Of a stretch of DNA of 64,000 nt, positions 10,460 to 20,567 are shown in pieces. This DNA comes from Ilex aquifolium (Eukaryota; Streptophyta; Magnoliopsida; Aquifoliales; Aquifoliaceae), in the NCBI GenBank assembly GCA_951799425.1, contig OX637394.1, forward strand, positions 18,161,001 to 18,225,000. The letters run 5' to 3'. The stretch's first letter is position 1. The number at the start of each line of letters is the position of its first letter. The notes under the pieces were generated by a model. It had not been told where the DNA came from, did no database searches, and worked only from the letters and a program-made list of their open reading frames with translations. A program made the position numbers and the translations under genes.

Positions 10460-11021
10460 TACTATTAATTTGTGTAAATTGTGAACAACAACAATACTTA
10501 AACTTAATTTATTGACTTAATCAGGTAATAATATCTCTTGGATTGATAATGTTTCTAACTAATATTGAAATCTATGATCAATTCAACAATGACGATTGAT
10601 TACATCTACATTTGATCAATAAATTAGGTTGAAATAAATATCTATTCAGAAAAAGCATACTTAATTACATTGATATTAAAATTATCAAGTAATATTTTTG
10701 AAATGTGAAAATTAGTCAAAAATAATTTTAACTATATTGAATAAAAGTATTACTGAGCAATATTTTTTTTATTATATATTTAATATTTTGTCTTGTTTAT
10801 GTTAAAATTTGTCCTTGGCCCCTACTCACGAACTGTTTTTTCCTTTTTTGTCGAATAAGTTAGGTCACTCATATTTCAATATGAAATTCGTTTGATAAAC
10901 TTTGTCACTGTTGTTTTACATTCGTTAGTTTATAATAGACAGAGACCATACCACGAGATCTATGAAGAGGAGAAGATTACGATTTAATAATAAAAAAATA
11001 AGTATTGTATTGTCATTATAA

Positions 11022-11101
11022 ATTTTATATTTGTTTCATTAATTCCTTTGCATTATTCACTTGACTGTTGATTGTGCATAAGCCTATTTTGTGCTTCATC
11101 A
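11022..11101 (+). repeat. Truncated 5' LTR, 3' end only (element B)
   Basis: TTTCATTAATTCCTTTGCAT...TTGATTGTGCATAAGC.TATTTTGTGC.TCATCA matches the end of the LTR at about 18495-18556. Everything upstream of this 80 bp is host DNA homologous to 6709-7425, so the left part of the LTR was deleted together with flanking DNA. Confidence 0.8.
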
Positions 11102-11130
11102 GTTTGGCACCGTCCGTGGGAAACGACTAA
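11102..11130 (+). other. Primer-binding leader of element B
   Basis: GTTTGGCACCGTCCGTGGGA follows the LTR terminus CATCA directly. It corresponds to the GTTTGGCGCCGTCTGTGGGA leader of the related element at 35940 (minus strand). Such a site pairs with a host tRNA 3' end to prime minus-strand DNA synthesis; I cannot name the tRNA with certainty. Confidence 0.6.
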
Positions 11131-11165
11131 GGTTTCTACTATCTTGCTACTCTCTTTCAAATTCA

Positions 11166-13033
11166 TGGCAATCACGACCAGGTCGATGAATCAACAACCG
11201 GATGACAATAACCCAACCCGCCGGGAGGAGGCTCCGCCTTTGCCTGCACCCGCGGAACCATCCACTCTGGCAACTCCCGTGGTCGGGTAACAACTTTTGC
11301 AGACCATGTAGTTGTTGGTAAGCCAAAATCAGCAAATTATCCAGTTGATGCTCGCCTTGGGAGGCGTCGCCCTTCAGCCTGTAGGAGGAACACTACTCCC
11401 TCCGATAGGAAAAGTACCACAGGCTCTCCACTCTGGGCGCCAAGGCGCCCCCCAGTGTGGCAACCAGCGCTAGGGCGCCCTTCGCCAGGGAGTCCCTCCT
11501 CAGCGTGCAGGAGCCTCACATGTTCCCTCTCCTCATATACCTGCTCCACATGCTGCCAACCATCTTGGGCAAGAGGATGAGGGAGAAAATCAGTATGCTG
11601 ATCATAAAAGCCACTGTAATGACCAAACGGAGGATGTCTACAACCAATGGGATGAGAATATCAAGGAGGTGCAAAATCAGCTTGGCAATGCCCTTAACGC
11701 CATCAAAGCACAGGCGCCGGAGATGGTGGATTACTTGGTAAAGCGCACTAATACCCCGTTTGTTGCAGATGTTGTCAATTACCCCTACCATCAAAGTTTA
11801 AGATGTCTGCCATCGAGATCTTCGATGATACCAATGACCCTCTGGATCATCTTAACACATATAAATCTCTCATGCAACTTCACAACATGCCTGATGAGAT
11901 CATGTGTAGATCCTTCCCCACCACCTTGAAGAGGTCGGCTCGACAATGGTTCGCGAAGATCAAACCCTCTTTTATCCACTCATTCGCGGAGCTGAGCAAA
12001 TCCTTCGTCTCCCACTTCATTGGGGGACGCCAACATCAGAAGCCGGTTACCCACCTGCTCACCATCAAATAGGATCGGGATGAAAGTCTTAGAAGCTACC
12101 TCACTCGTTTTAGTGAGGAGGCTCTCTAGATCGAGGAGCCAAACGATAAGGTAATCATGGTCGCCTTCATTGCAGGTCTGCGCTCCTCTAGTTTTATGTT
12201 TTCTGTCCGGAAGAGACCACCCTCCAGCATGCCTGAGCTGCTATCAAGGGCACAGAAGTACATGAACGCCGAGGATGTCACCAAAGCCCGACGAGGTGAG
12301 TCCTCCCGAGAAGGGGAGAAAAAGAAGGACACCCGCGAGGACAAGCGAGACGCAAACATCAGAAGCCGGTTACCCACCTACTCACCATCAAATAGGATCG
12401 GGATGAAAGTCTTAGAAGCTACCTCACTCGTTTTAATGAGGAGGCTCTCTAGATCGAGGAGCCAAACGATAAGGTAATCATGGTTGCCTTCATTGCAGGT
12501 CTGCGCTCCTCTAGTTTTATGTTTTCTGTCCAGAAGAAATCGCCCTCCAGCATGCCTGAGCTGCTATCAAGGGCACAGAAGTACATGAACGCCGAGGACG
12601 TCACCAAAGCCCGACGAGGTGAGTCCTCCCGAGAAGGGGAGAAAAAGAAGGACACCCGCGAGGACAAGAGAGACGCAAAGAACAAGAGAAAGAGGACAGA
12701 GAGAGTCTTTGTCAAAGACTGTCTCGGTCCCGTATCCAAGAGAGAATGGCAGCCCTTCATGCCACTCAACGCCTTGGTGGAGCATATCCTGTTCCAGATA
12801 CAGCATGACCCCACGCTCCGCTGGCCAGGAAAAATGAAGTTCGCCCCAAACCGCAGAAATCCAAGTAGATATTGTCGTTTCCACCGTGACCATGGACATG
12901 ATACTGACGACTGTTATGAGCTCAAGATACAGATCGAGGAACTCATACAGCGTGGCCAACTAAGACAATACATTGCTAGTCGAGGGACAGCCCCATCACC
13001 CGACCGGAATCAGGAGGATCGAGAGCACCAGTA
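11166..13033 (+). pseudogene. gag (element B), broken by stops and a 323-bp duplication
   Basis: Starts MAITTRSMNQQPDDNNPTRREEAP, almost the same as the Gag at 35889 on the minus strand. The Retrotrans_gag core is recognisable from EIFDDTNDPLDHLNTYKSLMQLHN (11810) through RQWFAKIKPS and FVSHFIGG to SSMPELLSRAQKYMNAEDV. The C-terminal part RNPSRYCRFHRDHGHDTDDCYELK (12856-12930) is the nucleocapsid region with its C-X-H-X-H-X-C type knuckle. A 323-bp tandem duplication (12034-12679) that is not a multiple of three, together with internal stops (for example TAG at 12070 and 12127), destroys the frame. Confidence 0.85.
12034..12679 (+). repeat. 323-bp tandem duplication inside gag
   Basis: 12034-12356 and 12357-12679 are near-identical, both starting CATCAGAAGCCGGTTACCCACC and ending GAGACGCAAA. 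The junction shares the word GACGC.AACATCAGAAG with the start of copy 1, so slippage or unequal exchange is likely. The very few differences make it younger than the element's other damage. Confidence 0.95.
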
Positions 13034-13235
13034 ACCCTTCGGAGAGATCTAGACGATCTCCAAAGGGTTAGGAGGAGGAGGTGACTCCAACTCCACCAGG
13101 AAAGCCAGGCAGGCAGAGTCATATGACTCTCGCCCGACAAAGACACCCCGGCACGAGGAAGAAGAGGTCATCACCTTCTCGGACAAGGACCTCGAGGGAA
13201 TTCAAGTCCCTCATGATGATCTTCTAGTCTTAACC

Positions 13236-13430
13236 ATGATGGTAGCCAACTATCAGGTTAAGAGAATTCTGGTCGACAGCGGCAGCTCATCCGATATTCT
13301 ATTTACGCCAGCCTTTGACAGCCTCCATCTTGGCAGGGAGAGACTACAACCCGTCAGGACTCCCCTTGTCGGCTTCTCAGGGGAGTGGGTTTATCCCTTG
13401 GGTTTCATCAAAAAGTTCACATCATGGTGA
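13236..13430 (+). pseudogene. Aspartic protease domain (element B)
   Basis: ANYQVKRILVDSGSSSDILF carries an intact catalytic D-S-G triplet followed by SS, as in Tat-type retropepsins. RERLQPVRTPLVGFSGE.V.PLG follows as expected. The frame breaks after LGFI and continues in another frame as VNFIVLDCPSAYNIILGPPALN. The motif itself is intact, but the polyprotein around it is not. Confidence 0.8.
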
Positions 13431-14009
13431 ATTTCATTGTACTCGATTGTCCCTCTGCCTACAATATTATTCTTGGACCCCCTGCCCTCAACACCTTAAG
13501 GATAGTGTCGTCCACCTACCACCTGCTCCTTCATTTCCCAACCACCAATGGGATTGGAGGGATCAGAGGAGACAAGGTCTCCGCCCGAGAATGCTACGTG
13601 GCCTCTATAAGGGCCAGAAGGCCACAAGAGACTCTCCAATTCGAAGTACTTGACTTGAGGGATGACAGTACCTTGGAGACAGGGGAACCAGCGAAAGAAC
13701 TTCGGTCAGTAGGGGTTGATGAGAGCCTTCCATAGAGGAGATTATATGTAGGCTCCTCACTTTCTTAGGAGCAAGCATCCGACCTAGTAGGCTTCCTCAA
13801 GCGGAACACGGATGTCTTCGTCTGGTCCCACGAATATCTGGAGGGCATCAACCCCGATGTGGCCTCCCACTGGCTCAATGTTGATCCCAAGTACAAACCG
13901 TCCGCCAGAAGTTGAGGAATATAAGTGCTGAGAAAGGCCAAGTCATGGAAAAGGAAGTGAAAAACTAATGGAAAACGGGTCAGTGAAGGAGGTAGCCTAC
14001 CCAGACTAG

Positions 14010-14690
14010 CTGTCAAACGTAGTGATCGTTACAAAGGCCAACGGAAAGTGGCACCTCTGCGTAGACTTCACGGAGCTCAATAAAACTTGTCCCAAAGACA
14101 GTTATCTTCTCCCACACATCGATCTCCTTATTGATGCCACTGCGGGACACGAACTCCTGAGTTTTTTGGATGCTTACTCCAGGTACAACCATATTAGCAT
14201 GTTCCCTCCAGACAAGGAGAAAACCTCCTTCATCACCCTGAAGGGCACCTTCTACTATCCCCTTTGGACTCAAGAAGGTCGAAGCCACATACCAGCGCCT
14301 CGTGAACAAAATCTTTGAGGCTCAGATCGGGAAGACCATGGAAGTCTAAGTGAACGATATGTTTGTGAAGAGTATGGTCGTGGCAGACCATGTGACACAC
14401 CTCCAAGAGACCTTTGATGTATTAAGAGCCTACAAGATGAAGTTGAATCCTGATAAATGCATCTTTGGCGTTTGTTCAGGAAAATTCTTGGGCTTCATGG
14501 TCAACAAAAGGGGCATTGAGGCCAATCCGGACAAGATCAAAGTTATCTTGGAGATGAAATCCCCAGCCTCTATGAAGGAAGTCCAGCGCCTTAATGGGAT
14601 AATAGCAACCCTCAACAGGTTTGTCTTAAAGTCAGCAGACAAGTGTCTACCTTTCTTCAAAATCCTTCGCAAATCTTTCCAGTAGGGACC
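14010..14690 (+). pseudogene. Reverse transcriptase (element B), catalytic motif destroyed
   Basis: 14022-14318 encodes the finger/palm region: NGKWHLCVDFTELNKTCPKD, then ATAGHELLSFLDAYSRYNHI, the first catalytic aspartate. The second motif should read EVYVDDMLVKS; the DNA at 14341-14370 reads GAAGTCTAAGTGAACGATATG, which is E-V-stop-V-N-D-M. The tyrosine is a stop and one aspartate has become asparagine. The thumb follows in frame (KLNPDKCIFGVCSGKFLGFMVNKRGIEANPDKI). A frameshift separates the two halves near 14260-14320. Inactive. Confidence 0.9.
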
Positions 14691-14774
14691 AGATGTAGAG
14701 GAGGCCTTCAAGAAGTTAAAAGCCTACCTCGTTACACCCTCTTACTCTCCTATGTTGTACCAGGAGAGACCTTG

Positions 14775-15145
14775 TATCACTACCTCTCCTCCTCGTCCTC
14801 TGTCGTGAGCTATGTCCTTGATAGGGAGGATGGAGGCGTCCAAAAGCCTGTGTACTATGTAAGCAGGGCATACCGAGGAGCGGAGGTAAGATACTCAAAG
14901 CTTGAGGAGTTGGCTCTCGCTCTTGTCACCTCCGCCAGGTGCCTATGTCATTACTTTCAGAGCTATACCATCATGGTTATTACAGATCAGCCACTCAAGA
15001 GAATTTTGGGAAAGTCTGACGTGTTCGACGGACTACTCAAATAGGTCGTCGAGTTCAGTGAGTTTGACGTACAGTACCAGCCGAGGGCAATCATAAAAGC
15101 GCAAGTAGTGGCGGACTTCGTGGCCGAGTCGACTCCACCACAGGA
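14775..15145 (+). pseudogene. First RNase H domain (element B)
   Basis: The frame KPVYYVSRAYRGAEVRYSKLEELALALVTSARCLCHYFQSYTIMVITDQPLKRIL is the RT-linked RNase H of Ty3/gypsy elements. It is preceded by the degraded LYHYLSSSSSVVSYVLDRED. A TAG at 15043 interrupts the stretch that continues VEFSEFDVQYQPR and VVADFVAE. No function is expected. Confidence 0.8.
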
Positions 15146-15399
15146 ACCCCAGGAAGAAGAACAATGCGTCCATGCGCTCATCTGCTCAGTACATAGTGTC
15201 TCCAGTCATCATGAAGCAAGCCCAGTCATTATCCCCAGAGAACTTGACGTCCTGGGGACAGTCCCTCAAGCCTTTGAAGACTAGACTTAGAGACCAGAAG
15301 TTCCATCTCCCTTGTACCTGCTCCACCGCAACCCTCAACGCCATCGCTGCCCACACCTCAGTCTACTATACCATGTTGGAGACTGTATGTTGATGGGTC

Positions 15400-15800
15400 T
15401 TCTACTAGTGAGGGTGGTGGCACATGACTCATACTGATCAGACCCCACGATACTCCACTCAAGTACGTTATCTCCCTCCACTCAAGTACATTATCTCCCT
15501 CCACTTTGTGGCATCAAACAACCAAGCTAAGTATGAGGCCCTCATATCTGGCCTGAAGCTCGCAATGGAAATGGAAGCCCTCTGCCTGACAGATTATAGT
15601 GACTCACAGCTGATAGTCAATCAGGTAAAGATAGACTTTGAAGCGAAGGAGAAAAAGATACAAGAATACATGTCAGTGGTCCAAGCTTTATTGAAAAAAC
15701 TCAACCACTTCCAAATCCACCACGTGTCTAGTGAGGAGAACACCATGGCAGACGCCCTCGCCAAGTTCGCATTTGCCAACATACTCATGGGCCCATCACT
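15400..15800 (+). pseudogene. Second, archaeal-type RNase H domain (element B)
   Basis: SNNQAKYEALISGLKLAMEMEALCLTDYSDSQLIVNQV, then QALLKKLNHFQIHHVSSEENTMADALAKFA. The glutamate of AKYEAL, the aspartate of YSDSQL and the final ADALAK aspartate fit RNase H catalytic positions. A second RNase H between the first one and integrase is the diagnostic trait of the Tat clade. This section is open at 15424-16284 in continuity with the integrase zinc finger. Confidence 0.85.
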
Positions 15801-15879
15801 GACAGGCCACCAGTTTGAGCCAAGCACGCTCAAGGCAGAGGAGGACGATGTTAATTGTACATCCTCTGAAACCAACTGG

Positions 15880-17110
15880 ATGACGCCCATCCGAGCCTAC
15901 CTAGAGGAAGGCACTCTCCCAGACAACCCAGTGGAAGCCAAAATGTTGAGAATGAGAGCGTACAGGTATGTCATCTTACAAAACACCCTCTATAAGAAGA
16001 TTTATTCACTTCCACTACTCTGTTGTCTTACCCCCGAGGAAGCCAATTATACCATGAGGGAAATCTACGAGGGGATATGTGGAAATCACTCAGGAGGGCG
16101 TGCACTGGCTCACAAGGCAATAAGGCAAGGCTATTACTGGTCTAGCATGATCAGAGACGTCTGCGAGTTCGTAAAAAAGTGTGACAAGTGTCAGCGCTTC
16201 GCAACTATGCCCAAACAGCCACCAGAAGAGCTCACCACCATCCAGAGCCCGTGGCCCTTCTCCATGTGGGGATCGACATTCTAATTCCTCTACCCATGAG
16301 TCGGGGCCAGTGCACGTTTGTAGTGATAGCCATCAACTACTTCACTAAATAGGCAGAAGTCGAGGCCTTAGTCAGGATAACAGACCAGAAGGTGAAAGAC
16401 TTCATCTGGAGGAGCATAGTCTGTCGTTTTGCAGTACCTCATGCCATAGTAAGTGATAATGTCAAACAGTTTGACAATAAACTTCTTAACAGCTTATGCG
16501 CTAACCTACAGATCAAGCAGCCCCACTCTAGCCCAACCCAACCACAAGCGAACGAACAGACAAAGGTCACCGCCAGAACCATCCTCCATAACCTGAAAAC
16601 CAGATTGTAGAGTGCGAAGAGACGATGGGTAACGAGCTCTCAGGCGTACTATGGGCTTACCGTACGGCACCAAGAAGCCCTACCGGTGAGACCCTTTTTT
16701 CCCTAGCCTATGGGATAAAGGTGATCATACCTGTTGAGATTAGGGTACACTCTCTTAGGGTCTAACACAATAACCCTACCACTAATGAAGAAAGCATCTG
16801 CATCAACCTTGACTTGGTAGAGGAGGGGAGGGAGATAGCCATGCTCAGGAATTCATAGTACAAGCGTAGCATGACCAAGTACTATAACTCGAGGGTGAAG
16901 CCTCGCTCCTTCTTGCCCAGGGACCTGGTCCTCAAAAAGGTCATCATATCTACCAAGGACTCTCGGGAAGGGAATTTAGGACCCAACTGAGAAGGACCCT
17001 ATACGGTCATAGAAGTTGTACGACCAGACACCTACAGAATTCATAACTCTGAAGGGAAAGTTCTGGCCCATCCATGGAACGCAGAGCACCTAAACAAATA
17101 TTACCAGTAG
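15880..17110 (+). pseudogene. Integrase (element B)
   Basis: The zinc-binding HHCC region lies at 16080-16205 (GNHSGGRALAHKAIRQGYYW, then CEFVKKCDKCQRF). The core begins VGIDI at ~16265 after a one-base shift, has a stop in NYFTK-stop-AEVEAL, and continues in 16392-16610 with AIVSDNVKQFDN (second catalytic aspartate). In QPQANEQTKVTARTIL the expected catalytic glutamate region is altered to a lysine. The C-terminal SH3-like part is discernible to PWNAEHLNKYYQ at ~17108. It is broken by several shifts. Confidence 0.85.
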
Positions 17111-17339
17111 CTGGGGGCAAGACAGTGGGTGTACAATTCAGTTGTCACTATTTAGATTATCTCTTGTTGTTTTGGTCAATTTTCATTGTTATTTACTTCA
17201 GATTATTAAATAAAATTTCGCAAGACTTTGCCTTTTTCAAAAGACGTATCTCATTCCATAGAAGTTCATAAACTATTTACAAAAGATAGAATATGCCTAG
17301 CAACAAAAATACGTAGATAAAAATACCATACTCCTGACA

Positions 17340-17783
17340 TCACTCACTGCTCCCCGATCCACTCTCATCAAAGCTCTCATCCTCATCGTCAGTCCCTGGA
17401 GCCTCAAAGGGGACAAAGCCAGAAAAGTCACAGGCAGGAAAAAATGATGAGACCTTCCCCTTAAGCTCCTCATAGCCATTGATAAAGGCGCATGCCACAG
17501 CCCTCTCAGCACCACCTCTTTTCTTCTCCATCTCAACGGAGTAAGCCTCTGCCGTGTTAGCTCTCTCAAGAGCTGCTCGAAGGTTAGCCTCTGCCATGGC
17601 AACCCTCTCCCGAGCTACCCGTAGCTCAGCCTCTGTTCCGGCAGCCCTCTCACGAGACGCTCGCAGCTCTATCTCTGCTCTCGCGCAGGTAACCTCTCTG
17701 TCAGCCTCCAGCTGGGCGGCCCTCTCACGGGATGCCAGAAGATCGACCTCTAGTGGGGCAGCTCTCTCGTGTTCTAGTCTCAA
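17340..17783 (-). CDS. Antisense coiled-coil ORF downstream of pol in element B
   Basis: A 147-codon open frame on the strand opposite to pol, between integrase and the 3' LTR. It encodes an alanine/glutamate/arginine-rich heptad repeat with a repeated core (LRASRERAA.TEAELRVARERVA.AEANLRAALERA), followed by a short non-repetitive part (CAFINGYEELKGKVSSFFP) and an acidic, serine-rich tail. Tat-clade elements often carry an extra frame between pol and the 3' LTR, frequently antisense. Its role is not known. The 147 codons without a stop contrast with the ruined pol, but the repetitive GC-rich sequence could explain that. No promoter was identified. Confidence 0.5.
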   Translation of the reverse strand: MRLEHERAAPLEVDLLASRERAAQLEADREVTCARAEIELRASRERAAGTEAELRVARERVAMAEANLRAALERANTAEAYSVEMEKKRGGAERAVACAFINGYEELKGKVSSFFPACDFSGFVPFEAPGTDDEDESFDESGSGSSE

Positions 17784-18259
17784 CTATTCTTCGGCAGCCT
17801 CTCGCGCGCCAACTGCTCTTCAGCAGCCCTTCGTGTCTTCCTTTTCGTTGCCTGACCATTGAGTGCCTCTCTAAGCTTCATCGTACTTGAAAACAAGCAG
17901 GGAAAAACAGCAGCCACCTACAGGTATTCAAAAGGCAGAACATGAAAGAAAGAAGCCAGGTACAAGATCAAAGATGAGTAAAAGACATACCAAAGCAAAG
18001 TCCTCCATCGCAGTGTTAATGATGCCCTATGGACCTCGAGAGCCAACCTCTTGGATCTCCGCGGCGGTCACAAACCCCCAAAATCGCTCATTGGACAGAT
18101 TTGCGCCTGTAGCATGGACATCAAACCACTGCTAGAAGCAGGGCAGCTAGGTGGAGCCTCGGTCCTCAAAGGAGACTGCGCTGGGGGCTCAATCCCCACG
18201 ATCGTACTAGGACTAGCTCTGGGGTGTGAAGGAACAGCAACCGGGGAAGAAGTGGGGCA

Positions 18260-18556
18260 TCACATAAGAGGGGCATCTCTTTACACACCCTCACATAGTT
18301 ATTTCTCTCTCCAAGCTACCATACCTCTCCCAGAACTCTCTCTCTCTCTCTCACCTTACTTCATTAATAAAGGTTTTTTGGCCACCATTGCCTTTTCCAG
18401 AGTGGAATAGGTCCCCCTGACCGAACCACTATACATCTATTTGTGGACCCAATATTTATCTTTTTGCCATTGATTGTTTTATTAATTGTTTCATTAATTC
18501 CTCTGCATCATTTATTCGACTATTGATTGTGCATAAGCTTATTTTGTGCATCATCA
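18260..18556 (+). repeat. 3' LTR of element B (5' boundary uncertain)
   Basis: The end at 18556 (CATCATCA) is fixed by identity with the 5' LTR remnant at 11101 and with the LTRs at 31832-36824. ATTAATAAAGG at ~18364 corresponds to the polyadenylation region of the related LTR. The 5' end is a guess: a purine-rich tract (GGGGAAGAAGTGGGG, ~18241-18255) may be the polypurine tract. Confidence 0.5.
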
Positions 18557-18990
18557 ATTATTTTTATTTTATTTTTTACCTTCAACTATAAAATTTCTCA
18601 CATTATACCATAAAGTATTAATTTTATTTCATATCACTCCAATAGATAACGGTTGTCAATTTTTTGATGATAAATGAGCATGTAAATGGTCTGTACTTTC
18701 AATAATCAACTACCTATTGAACATGTGGAGGTCAAAAATTAAGAAAATACTCATCCATGACTTTGTCTTTCCTAAGCTCAATATTTTTTTCTCTGGCCGA
18801 TCTTCTTTTTCTTCCTAGCAACTATTTGGTTGCAAAAGAGATAAAATAAAGTGGTTCAAGTTTATCATTATCTATTAGAGTGATATGAAATAAAATTGAT
18901 ACTTTAGAGTGAAATATGATAAATTTTATAAGTGACAGTCCAAAATAAAATAAAAATAATAGTTTAAGGGGATAAAGTATAATTTACTCC
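18557..18990. mobile_element. Long-inverted-repeat MITE, left end truncated at the LTR
   Basis: The left arm (18557-~18660: ATTTTTATTTTATTTTTTACC ... TTTATTTCATATCACTCCAATAGATAA) is matched in reverse by the right arm (~18865-18990: TTATCTATTAGAGTGATATGAAATAAA ... AAATAAAATAAAAATAATAG). The right arm extends ~30 bp further, to GATAAAGTATAATTTACTCC; the left counterpart is missing because element B's LTR ends exactly there. No coding capacity. Arms this long suggest a Mutator-like MITE, but no target duplication can be scored. Confidence 0.65.
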
Positions 18991-20485
18991 TTTGTAAATT
19001 TATGCTAGCAAAAGTTTGTGTGGTCCAACCTAATGAATTCAAATGGAATTGGAAACCCCGATCTGAATCTATTTCGATATTTTGCTGGGGTTATTTTTAA
19101 AGTCCGATTTGATTCGAAAAACTCATACTGGACTGGAAGTCTTAGCAAATTACTAATTTCAATTCAATTTCATCAAATAATTAGTTAATTTTGTCATGTA
19201 TTTATATATTATTTACTAACGGGTCTTTGATCTAATGATACTCTTTATCTTGTAATGATTTTGTCTTCTTGAGGTCAATGGTTCAAGCCCCTTTTCCCTC
19301 TCCCCTCCCCTAAAAAAAATAAAATTATGTATATATATATATATATATATACTATCAATAACCCTAGCCCAATCTATCAATCATTCCTCTGGGAAGAATC
19401 AATCAAAAAATTTCATTATATCTCTTTATTTTGTAGCGATAAAGGATACACAAATAAAATAAAGTACAAAATATACTTCTTTCTTTTCTTTCTTTTTTTC
19501 TATTAGTATTAAATAAAATTCCTATTAAAACTAATAAAAGAGACCTTCAAATATCTAAAAACACTTTATAATACCAAAAATCTAATATTAATCGTGCTAC
19601 ATTTATATTTAAAACAATAATATATTTTTACTTTTATTTTTTTAATTATGTAATTTAAAATTAAAGTGAAAAGAAAGAAAATAAGATAGAGGTAAGAGAG
19701 AGAGAAGATAGAGACAAGTGTGGATTAATAGGGTTATTTGGTCTTTCAGTTAACTTTCATTATTTTTTCCGTCAAAAGTCAATCCATTGACACTGGAGGA
19801 AAATCTAACGAGAAGTTAACAGAAGGGCAACATTGCAACATTTTTGATACATCGAGAATGCAATGTGAAAAATTTAATCTTTTAGGGTGCAAAGTGAAAA
19901 TTTTAAAATATTTCAAGGTGCAAAGTGCTATTCACCCCCAAAAAATGATGTTTTTGAGCGAAAAAACAAATATGGAGATGAATTTTATACTATTGGACAA
20001 AAGTAGATGAAAATTAAATCAATCTTAACCGCTGTGCATTTATAAGTTGAAAATCCAACTCATTAACTGTAATATTAGATAAATATGTATAAACAATTCG
20101 AATCAATAACTATTAAATATTCAGATCCATAAAATATGATCCCAAGGATTCTAATCGTTTCTAACTAATTTCAGGACTAGTCTCAAACATCCAAGTTTAC
20201 AATTGTATGTAGAAAAGCAATTGCAAGTTTACGAGGTTAGTTTAGTTTTTGGATCTGAACTTTTACATGAAAATTTTTATGGGCAAATGAACAATAAAAG
20301 AAAAGGAGCACAATTTATTCTTTAAAAACTTTAATAGGATAACTAAATTCAATAAAAAAAAAAAAGAACTTGGGTTCACAGAAATAAAATTTGTCAATTT
20401 TAAGCAAAGCTCAATTGTCCACAAGTTTCACTGGGTCCTACTGGATTTCAATAAGACCCAATAAATTATATAAAGGATATAGTTG
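18991..20485. other. AT-rich intergenic DNA between element B and the intact BBE-like gene
   Basis: No gene seen. It contains a TA microsatellite near 19329-19351, a purine-rich GAGAGA stretch near 19690-19715 and a chance 90-codon frame (19738-20010) with no recognisable content. About 500 bp next to the gene's 3' end are very AT-rich. Confidence 0.6.
19329..19351. repeat. TA microsatellite
   Basis: Uninterrupted TA dinucleotide run of about eleven units. Confidence 0.9.
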
Positions 20486-20488
20486 AGC

Positions 20489-20494
20489 TTTATT
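20489..20494 (-). terminator. Candidate polyadenylation signal of the intact BBE-like gene
   Basis: TTTATT on the plus strand, which is AATAAA on the coding strand, about 75 bp past the stop codon at 20568. Motif evidence only. Confidence 0.4.
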
Positions 20495-20567
20495 AGAATC
20501 TATTGAGAGGATCCCCATATTATCTATGGTTCCCTTATTGATGGCTAAACAATGGAAAATAGATATT

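Larger units (their letters stand above)
9731..11021 (+). repeat. BBE-like upstream segment, copy 2, with an insertion
   Basis: Matches 6709-7425 on both sides of an insertion: 9731-9770 equals the start of copy 1, and 10295-11021 equals the rest, to CATTATAAA. Copy 1 should be followed by a BBE-like promoter and gene within 350 bp. Here the homology stops at 11021, where a truncated LTR of a Tat element begins. A further BBE-like gene copy may once have stood here. Confidence 0.85.
11022..18556 (+). mobile_element. Decayed Tat-clade Ty3/gypsy element (element B)
   Basis: Order: last ~80 bp of a 5' LTR (11022-11101), primer-binding leader GTTTGGCACCGTCCGTGGG at 11102, gag, protease, RT, RNase H, a second archaeal-type RNase H, integrase, an antisense coiled-coil frame, and a 3' LTR ending TTTTGTGCATCATCA at 18556. 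Dual RNase H and an extra frame downstream of pol mark the Tat clade. The 3' LTR shares its end with the LTRs of the gag-only element at 31832-36824 (AATAAAG..TC..GGCC, AGAGTGGA.TAGGTC, GACCGAACCACTATA, TTTTGTGCATCATCA). Most of the 5' LTR is deleted, no target duplication is found, and pol carries many stops and frameshifts, so the copy is dead. Confidence 0.85.

Noticed and set aside
19738-20010. 90-codon plus-strand frame
   Set aside because: AT-rich chance frame without recognisable motif, promoter or homologue in the window.
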